Notes under the pieces: model-generated
The model's database searches: none
Seen by the model: only the letters and a program-made list of their open reading frames with translations
Told to the model about the DNA's origin: nothing
Assembly (NCBI GenBank): GCA_031267995.1
Contig: JAIRXZ010000012.1
Location: 1-7,180 of the forward strand
DNA: 7,180 bases
Source of the DNA: Odoribacteraceae bacterium
Lineage (GTDB): Bacteria; Bacteroidota; Bacteroidia; Bacteroidales; Marinifilaceae
Reading direction: 5' to 3'
Shown: piece after piece, positions 1 to 6,055 of the stretch
How the letters are laid out: every line of letters begins with the position of its first letter
Position numbering within the stretch: position 1 is the first letter of the stretch
Program-made: the position numbers and the translations under genes

Positions 1-82
1 TGGTCGGGTTTTGCCGGGCTTTGGTTTGTTGGCCCAGGATGATGGCTGTCCTGTCTGCCCCGGGGGGCGGGGGCATCGGGAT
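1..82. other. Unassigned sequence downstream of the lipoprotein gene
   Basis: This segment follows the last stop codon. On the minus strand an ATG at 76-74 lies six bases after that stop, in the same frame, and stays open to the edge for 25 codons (starting MPPPPGADRTAII). All three minus-strand frames are open here because the DNA is GC-rich, so this is weak evidence for a gene. The peptide has no signal-sequence character. A GC-rich hairpin (GCCCC ... GGGGC on the minus strand) exists, but no T-run follows, so it is not called a terminator. The operon may continue to the left. Confidence 0.3.
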
Positions 83-1012
83 TTAATATTCCGGGTGGGG
101 GGCGCGGATATTCGCGATCTTCTCGGTGATGATTTTCCCGGACGCGGCGTAGTGCAGTTCAAAGGATTGGAGGGCGGGGTCGTATCGACTTCCGGGGAGG
201 GGCTGGACGTCGGCGCGTCGCCAGGGGGTGATGGTGACGGTGTCGTCGGGGGCGATGGTGAGGAGCATGTAGCGGGTGTCGAGGTGGGCGGGATCGTCCT
301 CCAGGTCGTGTATCACGAGGCGTACCTGGGTGGCGGAGATGGCCTTGAGCGCGGGTTGGACGGGGCGGATGACGGCGGGGGCGAGGGTGTCGGGATGCTC
401 GACGGAGCTGCCGGAGTAGTCGCCGGAGTAGGGATTGATCATCGCGATTTCGCGGATGACGGCGCGGAGGGCAGGGTTGACGTCGTACCCGGCGTCGTTG
501 GAGAGGATGGCGACGGGGAGCGCGTAGGCGGTATCGGCGTCGAGGCCGTCGAGGTTGACGGGGAGGGCGAGGGTGGCGTACTGTCGTCCGGGGAGGATGG
601 TGACGGCGAGCGACGGCGGCAGGGCGAGGCGGGAGGGGGGGAGCAGCACGCGGTCGACGTGCAGCGGGTTTTCGAGGCGTCGGCGTTGGTTGAGGGAGTC
701 GAGGGCGCGGTGGTCGATGGCGAGTTGGACGGTGACGGGGCGGTCGTCCGGCCGGGAGGAGGCGCGGTAGACGGAGAATACAATCCTGTCATCCACCGCG
801 CCATAGGCGTGCTCGGCGACGCGGAGGAGGTCGCCGGCGCCGACGAGGTAGATGGTTTTTTTATATTGCTCGCCGAAGTCAACATCGCCGTCGCAGGCGT
901 AGAGCGGGAGCAGCAGCAGCGCGAGGAGGCAGTGCGGCAGCGGGAGGCGGCGGGGCAGCAGCGGGAGGATCCTCCCTCGAAAGGCGCGAAGGTTTTTCAT
1001 CTTTTCATCCAT
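83..1012 (-). CDS. DUF1735 (BT_3987-like) surface lipoprotein, probable glycan-binding
   Basis: This 309-residue lipoprotein resembles the DUF1735/BT_3987-like N-terminal domain proteins encoded next to many SusC/SusD pairs. The hydrophobic core LLALLLLPLYAC ends in the lipobox LYAC with C40 as the probable lipidated residue. The acidic run DGDVD after it fits a Bacteroidota surface-export signal. The DUF1735-like region is roughly 43-190: PVTVQLAIDHRALDSLN, then LLPPSRLALPPSLAVTILPG and DTAYALPVAILSND. After INPYSGDYSG (about 193-202) a second beta-rich domain resembles the DUF4361-type C-terminal domain, with RYDPALQSFELHYAASGK and an ITEKI ending. Family members are thought to assist SusD in binding glycans at the cell surface. 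No GH18 or other catalytic domain follows, unlike BT_3987 itself. The leader of 39 residues is long and Arg/Pro-rich, so the start may be the second ATG (residue 5). Domain assignment is by pattern recall; function is inference. Confidence 0.85.
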   Translation of the reverse strand: MDEKMKNLRAFRGRILPLLPRRLPLPHCLLALLLLPLYACDGDVDFGEQYKKTIYLVGAGDLLRVAEHAYGAVDDRIVFSVYRASSRPDDRPVTVQLAIDHRALDSLNQRRRLENPLHVDRVLLPPSRLALPPSLAVTILPGRQYATLALPVNLDGLDADTAYALPVAILSNDAGYDVNPALRAVIREIAMINPYSGDYSGSSVEHPDTLAPAVIRPVQPALKAISATQVRLVIHDLEDDPAHLDTRYMLLTIAPDDTVTITPWRRADVQPLPGSRYDPALQSFELHYAASGKIITEKIANIRAPHPEY

Positions 1013-1018
1013 TCGTTA
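1010..1018 (-). promoter_or_regulatory. Stop/start junction, SusD-like gene to DUF1735 lipoprotein gene
   Basis: The coding strand reads TAA CGA ATG GAT GAA AAG ATG AAA AAC. Two in-frame ATG codons lie close together, the first 3 and the second 15 bases after the stop. The second gives an N-terminus beginning MKNL, more typical of a lipoprotein signal peptide. The sequence shows no clear Shine-Dalgarno element that decides between them. The first start is used here because it gives the closest coupling to the upstream gene. Confidence 0.5.
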
Positions 1019-2995
1019 ATACCCTGGCAGCTGGTGCAGTCGGGGGTTTTTGTTCATCTCTGTTTTGGGGATCGGCCAAAAGGTTTGGCGATTGGTAAAC
1101 ACCTTGTAGGTATAATCGCGCTGGGTGACGCGGACGATGGTGTGAAAATCGTCCTTGCGCGCTTCGGGGGCGTCGACATTCATGCCGCGGAGGGGGGCAT
1201 TTTCGTGAACGACAGCCTGCTTGGTGCGGCGGAGGTCGAAATAGCGGCGGCTCTCCCAGGCAAACTCGATCTGTCGTTCGCGGAGCAGGAGATCGCGGAC
1301 GCGCTGCCGGTCGGCCACGTCGGCATCGGTGATGCCGGGCAGTCCGGCGCGGTATCGCACCAGGTTAAAGCACCGTTTCATCTCGGCGGGGTCGCGGGCG
1401 ACGGTGATGCCGTCGATGGTATAGGGTTGATCGAGTTCGTTCATGGCTTCCACGTAGTTGAGGAAAACCTCGGCCATGCGGTAGACGATGGTATATTTCC
1501 GCGACTGCCGGGCGCCCGGCCACCAGGAGTCCTCGAAGCCGATGAACTTGCGGCACAGGTAGCCGGTCATCGGGTAATCCTCCGGCTCGACGCTGCCGGT
1601 GGAGGCCGAGGCGTACTCCTTGCCGCTGCGGGCGTCGAGGTAGAACTTGGCCACGCGACCGTCGCGGGCGTCGATCATGGCCGGGGGCGTGGAGGCGGAG
1701 GGGTAGAAGGAGTTGTTGTAGGCGATGGTGGCGTAGAAGCGCGGTTCGCGATTGACGTACCAGCGGTGGGTGCCGGCGAGGATGGTGAAGCCGTCGGCGC
1801 CGCGGATGCCGGAGAAGGTGGTGTCGGCCGCGGTGTAGCCCGTGTCGTGCGGGCAATCGGGGGTGGCGTCGCCGGTGTCGCGACCGTTGGCCATGTAGTA
1901 GGCGTCGACGAGGTTTTGGGGGACGCTCATGGATCCCCAGCCGTTGATGACGCGGGGGGCCGCGTAGCTGTTGCTGTTGTTCATGGAGGTATGCTGGCGG
2001 CTAAAGAGTATCTCGACGTTGGCGGAGGCCAGCTGGCAGGCGCCGGTGAACATGTCGGAGTAGGAGTGGTAGTGGTCGATGCCGCCGACGCCGTCGGGAA
2101 ACGGGGCGCTGTCGGCCGCCGGGACGGGGGGCGCGGGGGTGTTGTGCATGGCGGGGACGGTGTAGAGATCGACGGGCTTGAGGTCGACCAATCGTTTGGC
2201 GGCGATGGCGGCGACCGCCCATTTTTCGCTGCTCTTGACGGGATTGAGGTAGGGCGTGCCGGCGGCGTTGACGAAGGAGGCAAACTCGGCGTTTTCCCCG
2301 TTGTAGAGCGGGCTGGCGGTGTAGAGAGTAAGTCGGGAGAGGGCAGCGCGCGCCGAGTTTTTGGTGGGCTTGCCGACGTCGGTCGGGTCGAAATAGCGCT
2401 CCGGCAGCAGTCGGATGGCCTCGTCGAGGAGGGCGGTGACGCGGTCGGAGCACTCGTCCCAGGTGGATCGCTCGACGTGCAGCCGCTCCAGCGGGGTGTC
2501 GAGGGAGGGCGGGTCGTCGGGAACGATGGGCACGGGTCCCCAGGCCAGCATGAGTTCCAGGTAGAGCAGCGCCTTGACAAACAGCGCCTCGCCCGACCAT
2601 TCCTGTCGTTTGAGGTCGGAGGCCTCGGTGCACTCGCGGAGGCGCCGGAGGAAGGTGTTGGCCTGGCGAATGCCCTCGTAGTAAGCGTCCCAGCGGTCGT
2701 AGTAGATATTATCGGGGGAGACCTCGTTGTTGGCGAAATAGTTCTGCGGGTGGCCGGCGCGCTTGTAGCTGACCAGCCCCTCGTCGGTGATGAGCACCCA
2801 GGGGAGGGCGTAGCCGGCGACGAGGGTACCGGGGTCGGGCAGGTGGCTGTAGATGTTGTTGAGATACTGCTGGACATACTCCTGTCGCTTGAAGACGGAG
2901 TCCATCGTGGCCAGATCGGTGATATACGGGTCGATATCCAGAAAGTGGCAGGCGTTCAGCGACGCCGCGGCGAGGAGGGCGATGATTTGCTTCAT
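1016..2995 (-). CDS. SusD/RagB family surface nutrient-binding lipoprotein
   Basis: This 659-residue protein is the SusD partner of the upstream transporter; such proteins form a hinged lid over SusC and capture ligand at the cell surface. A lipoprotein signal peptide ends in the lipobox LNAC, with C16 as the lipidated residue, followed by HFLDIDP. SusD hallmarks appear in the usual order: YVQQYLNNIYSHLP near the N-terminus, WDAYYEGIRQANTFLRRL, GEALFVKALLYLELMLAWGPVP (about 134-155), then GKPTKNSARAAL and LYTASPLYNG (about 213-231). In the C-terminal part are NREPRFYATIAYNN, YRMAEVFLNYVEAMNEL (about 504-520) and RERQIEFAWESRRYFDLRR (about 571-590). These include TPR-like helices. It is longer than many family members (commonly 500-600 residues), and a Pro/Ala-rich stretch near 282-297 may be part of the extra length. 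The frame is intact. Ligand specificity cannot be read from sequence. Confidence 0.97.
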   Translation of the reverse strand: MKQIIALLAAASLNACHFLDIDPYITDLATMDSVFKRQEYVQQYLNNIYSHLPDPGTLVAGYALPWVLITDEGLVSYKRAGHPQNYFANNEVSPDNIYYDRWDAYYEGIRQANTFLRRLRECTEASDLKRQEWSGEALFVKALLYLELMLAWGPVPIVPDDPPSLDTPLERLHVERSTWDECSDRVTALLDEAIRLLPERYFDPTDVGKPTKNSARAALSRLTLYTASPLYNGENAEFASFVNAAGTPYLNPVKSSEKWAVAAIAAKRLVDLKPVDLYTVPAMHNTPAPPVPAADSAPFPDGVGGIDHYHSYSDMFTGACQLASANVEILFSRQHTSMNNSNSYAAPRVINGWGSMSVPQNLVDAYYMANGRDTGDATPDCPHDTGYTAADTTFSGIRGADGFTILAGTHRWYVNREPRFYATIAYNNSFYPSASTPPAMIDARDGRVAKFYLDARSGKEYASASTGSVEPEDYPMTGYLCRKFIGFEDSWWPGARQSRKYTIVYRMAEVFLNYVEAMNELDQPYTIDGITVARDPAEMKRCFNLVRYRAGLPGITDADVADRQRVRDLLLRERQIEFAWESRRYFDLRRTKQAVVHENAPLRGMNVDAPEARKDDFHTIVRVTQRDYTYKVFTNRQTFWPIPKTEMNKNPRLHQLPGY

Positions 2996-2998
2996 TTA
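2993..2998 (-). promoter_or_regulatory. Abutting stop/start junction TAAATG, SusC-like to SusD-like
   Basis: The coding strand reads TAAATG: the transporter stop codon is followed directly by the SusD-like start, with no spacer and no frame change. The sequence just upstream is A/T-rich (CAAATTTCGTTTTAA) compared with its GC-rich surroundings. A/T-rich upstream sequence is a known feature of efficient Bacteroidota translation starts. The arrangement suggests tightly coupled synthesis of the two partners. Confidence 0.6.
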
Positions 2999-5900
2999 AA
3001 ACGAAATTTGAATGACGAGTGAGTAAGAGCGCGTCAGCGGGTAGGCCGCCCCGTTGCTGCTGGCCTGTTCGGGATCCCACAGCTTCACCTTGTCCCACAC
3101 GCGCAGGTTATCGCCGATGAGGGCAAGGCGGCAGCGGGTCATCGCCACCCGTCGCGCCAGCCGCGCGGGGAGGGTGTAGCCCACCTCCAGCGTCTTCAGG
3201 CGGAGAAAGGCGCCGTTGGCCAGCCAGAAGGTGGAGTTGCGGTTGTTGTTGGCGTTTTCGCCATAAGTGAGCCGGGGGAAGCGGGCGTCGGGATTCTCCG
3301 TGGCCGCGTCGCCGGAGTAGGAGGCGGGCGTCCACCGGTTGCGCTGCTGTTTGACGATACTCAGCACGTTGCCCGTGCGACCGCCGGCGAAGGGATAGAA
3401 CCCCGCGCCCCCCATGAAGTAGTCCACCTTGCCGGATCCGCGGAAAAAAACGCCGGCATCCACCCCGCGCCAGGCAACGCTGGCGGCGAAACCGTACTGG
3501 ATCTTGGGGACGTTGGAGTTGCCGATGGGGAGAATGTCATCGTCATCCACGCGATCGTCGCCGTTGACATCCTGGTACTTGATGTCCCCCGGCATCACCT
3601 TGCCGAACTGCGCGGGGCTGGCGGCGACGTCGGCCTCGTCCTTGAACAGCCCCAGGGCGACGAGGCCGCGGGTGACGCCATTGCTGGTGCCCTTGCGCGC
3701 CTGGTAGGGGTAGCGCGGCGGCTCCTCGTCATAGTCGATAATCTTGTCGCGAGTAAAGGTAAAATTTCCCCGCAGCTCCACGTTGAAAGCGCCCAGCCGG
3801 CGGGTGTAAGAGGCGGTGCCATCGGCGCCCCAGCTCCTCATCTTGCCGACGTTACCCCACACCGTCTTCCCGCCAAGGCCAACGGTGCCGGGCAGCGAGG
3901 CGCGCTTCATGAAGATGTTATCGCGATGATCAACAAAAGCGTCCACCGACAGGCTCAGCGACTGCCACAGCAGCGCGTCCACCCCCCAATTTTGCTTGAC
4001 AGCCCGCTCCCACACCAGCCCCGTGGAGCCGACGGCCGCCTCCGAGATGCCCGTTTGCCCGATCTGCTGGGCGTCGCCAAAGAGGTAGCCGCTGGCCGCC
4101 ATGTTGACCGTGGAGAGGTAGGGGAAGCGCGTATTTTCAATCTCGTCATTCCCCACCAGCCCGTAGGAGTAGCGCAGTTTCAGGGTGTTGACAAACGGCA
4201 ACGCCCGCCTCACCCAGGCATGATTGGAGACCACCCACCCCGCGGCCACCGACGGGAAAAAGCCAAATCGCTGCCCCTTGGGGAAATTCTCCGAGCCGCT
4301 ATAGCCAAAGTTCCCCTCGATGAAATAGAGGTCGTTGTAAGAATAAGTGAGCCGCCCGGCCACCCCCTGGTCGCGCTCCGGGATGGAGAGCAGCTCATCG
4401 CTGACGTCGGTGCGCTGGTAATCCTTCTGCTGGTACAGCAGCAGCGCGCCCAGGCGGTGCTTGCCCAGGGAGGCGTTATAGTCCAGCTTCGCCTCCGCGT
4501 AGATGGTGCGACGACCGTGCGACGCGCTGGCAAACTGCATGGGACGGGCAGCCACCGTCCGGCTGACAATCAGCTCGCCCGTGCGCCAGTCGCGATCCGA
4601 GGCCATGAACAAATCGGGCATCTTCGTGCGACTTGTCTGGTGGAAATTCAAGTTATCAAACGAGATGGAGGCCGACAGGCGCAGCCCCTCCAACACCCTC
4701 TGCTCCACCGTCAGCAGCGACTCGGTGCTATTCTCCCGCTCGGTAATAAACCCCGTTTGGTTCAGCAGCACCGTCGGCGAGGTGTTGACGCCCGACCCGT
4801 ACGACGGGAACAGCCCGTTGGAGTACGCCACCGGCACCGTCAGCGGCGTGATATTCGCCTGCGCCGCCCAGATGGCGCCGGTAGTGCCCACGCCCGGACG
4901 GTTCATATCCACCAACTTGGTGGCCAGCAGCAGGCTCACGCGCGTCCCCGGCGTCACGTCCACGTCCACGTTGGCGCGAAAAGCGTACTGGTCGCGGCGC
5001 ACGTTGGAGTGATACCGCTCCATGCCGCTCTCCTTGTAAATCGCGTCGTTGGTGCGATACGACCCGCTCATGTAGTACTTCGCCAGCCTGCCGCCGCCGG
5101 AAATATTAACATTCCCCTGCGCGCCGCGGGTGTACCGGCGGAGAATCTCATCCTGCCAGCTGACGTCCGGGAAGAGGTCGGGATCCATGTTATAGCGGAT
5201 AATCTCGAACGTCGCCGGCGAGTAAATCGCCCCGCCACCGCGGACAATGCTGGCCTCGTTAGCGAGGCGGGCGTAGTCATAAGCGCGCAGGTAACGCGGC
5301 AGCCGCGGCAGCGTCTCGACCATCGCCTTGACGTTGACGCTGACGGAGATCACCCCCTCCCTCCCCCGCCGCGTGTTGATGAGGATCACGCCGTTGGCGC
5401 CCCGCGCCCCGTAGACGGCCGTCGCGGTAGCATCCTTGAGGACAGAGAAACTCTCCACGTCCTCCGGCGCCAAATCATTGAGACTCGCCGCCCCGCGGTC
5501 GATGCCATCGATCAGCACCAGGGCGTCGCGACCGGCGCCAAAAGTGCTGATGCCGCGGATCCAAAACTCGGACACGTCCGCCCCCGGCTCGCCCCCCCGC
5601 TGCACCCCGATCAGCCCGGCCACGCGGCCGCTCAGCGCGTTACTCACGGACGACACGCCGCCGGACAGCAACACCTCCGGCCGCACCGTCGAAATGGAGC
5701 CGACGACGCTCACCTTCCGCTGCGTCCCGTAACCGACGACGCTCACCTCCTCCAGCTCCCGCGCCACCTCCTCCAGCGTCACGTTGATGGTTTGCCGCGA
5801 CGACTTCCCCACCGCCACCTCCCGCGGCGCGTAACCGAGGGAGCTAAAAACCAGCGTGCTCCCCGGCGACGCGAGGATAACGTACCCCCCGTCGGCACCG

Positions 5901-6049
5901 GAAACAACGCCACCGGGGAGGCTCTTCACGCGGACATCCGCCCCCGGCAGCCCCTCGCCGGCGCGGTTGGTGACCATCCCGCTCACGCTCGTTTGGGCTA
6001 TCGCGAGCGATGGAAAGCCAAGCAGCAAAACGCAAATAATCCTCCTCAT
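2996..6049 (-). CDS. SusC/RagA family TonB-linked outer-membrane transporter
   Basis: This 1017-residue protein is a full-length SusC-type TonB-dependent transporter, which imports a ligand across the outer membrane using energy from TonB-ExbBD. A Sec signal peptide covers residues 1-18, with probable cleavage after AIA and before Q19. A carboxypeptidase-regulatory-like domain spans about 21-97, with VSGMVTNRAGEGLPGADV at its start. The SusC signature EVSVVGYGTQRK is near 101-112. The plug follows, with FWIRGIST (162-169), LVLIDGIDR and SVLKDATATAVYGARGANG (202-220). The rest is a 22-strand-type beta-barrel ending in LVIQISF, with the terminal aromatic residue typical of BamA-recognised proteins. 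An acidic DVNGDDRVDDDD loop near 825-836 is common in this family and may bind calcium. There is no STN domain, so anti-sigma signalling through FecA-type partners is not expected. The length is normal and the frame intact. The SusD partner follows without a gap. The substrate is unknown. Confidence 0.97.
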   Translation of the reverse strand: MRRIICVLLLGFPSLAIAQTSVSGMVTNRAGEGLPGADVRVKSLPGGVVSGADGGYVILASPGSTLVFSSLGYAPREVAVGKSSRQTINVTLEEVARELEEVSVVGYGTQRKVSVVGSISTVRPEVLLSGGVSSVSNALSGRVAGLIGVQRGGEPGADVSEFWIRGISTFGAGRDALVLIDGIDRGAASLNDLAPEDVESFSVLKDATATAVYGARGANGVILINTRRGREGVISVSVNVKAMVETLPRLPRYLRAYDYARLANEASIVRGGGAIYSPATFEIIRYNMDPDLFPDVSWQDEILRRYTRGAQGNVNISGGGRLAKYYMSGSYRTNDAIYKESGMERYHSNVRRDQYAFRANVDVDVTPGTRVSLLLATKLVDMNRPGVGTTGAIWAAQANITPLTVPVAYSNGLFPSYGSGVNTSPTVLLNQTGFITERENSTESLLTVEQRVLEGLRLSASISFDNLNFHQTSRTKMPDLFMASDRDWRTGELIVSRTVAARPMQFASASHGRRTIYAEAKLDYNASLGKHRLGALLLYQQKDYQRTDVSDELLSIPERDQGVAGRLTYSYNDLYFIEGNFGYSGSENFPKGQRFGFFPSVAAGWVVSNHAWVRRALPFVNTLKLRYSYGLVGNDEIENTRFPYLSTVNMAASGYLFGDAQQIGQTGISEAAVGSTGLVWERAVKQNWGVDALLWQSLSLSVDAFVDHRDNIFMKRASLPGTVGLGGKTVWGNVGKMRSWGADGTASYTRRLGAFNVELRGNFTFTRDKIIDYDEEPPRYPYQARKGTSNGVTRGLVALGLFKDEADVAASPAQFGKVMPGDIKYQDVNGDDRVDDDDILPIGNSNVPKIQYGFAASVAWRGVDAGVFFRGSGKVDYFMGGAGFYPFAGGRTGNVLSIVKQQRNRWTPASYSGDAATENPDARFPRLTYGENANNNRNSTFWLANGAFLRLKTLEVGYTLPARLARRVAMTRCRLALIGDNLRVWDKVKLWDPEQASSNGAAYPLTRSYSLVIQISF

Positions 6050-6055
6050 GCCTTA
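6050..6055 (-). promoter_or_regulatory. Stop/start junction, IPT-NHL gene to SusC-like gene
   Basis: On the coding strand the junction reads TAA GGC ATG: three bases separate the stop codon from the next start, and both genes are in the same frame. No well-spaced Shine-Dalgarno sequence precedes the ATG; the nearest purine run, AAGG, overlaps the stop and is too close. Bacteroidota often do not rely on Shine-Dalgarno pairing. Translational coupling by termination and reinitiation is therefore plausible, but this is inference from spacing. Confidence 0.55.

Noticed and set aside
17..77. GC-rich inverted repeats after the lipoprotein stop codon as a terminator
   Set aside because: The possible stems (GCCCC/GGGGC and GGGC/GCCC) are short, and no T-run follows either on the minus strand.
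635..641. Seven-C tract (coding strand) in the DUF1735 lipoprotein gene
   Set aside because: It reads as an ordinary Pro-Pro pair in an intact frame, and its length is expected given the strong C-ending codon preference of this gene.
11..3022. A 1003-codon open frame on the plus strand opposite the SusD-like and DUF1735 genes
   Set aside because: It is codon-aligned antisense to both genes, which share one frame. Stops there would need TTA, CTA or TCA codons in the real genes, and these are rare with C/G-ending codon use. The product is a low-complexity Val/Gly/Asp/Glu/Ala-rich sequence with no domain, as expected when NNC codons are read backwards as GNN. The minus-strand genes have clear families.
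5592..5598. Seven-G tract (coding strand) in the transporter gene, codons 151-153, a possible phase-variation slip site
   Set aside because: It encodes conserved-looking plug sequence (RGGEPG), is short for contingency tracts, and similar runs of six or seven occur throughout this GC-rich window.
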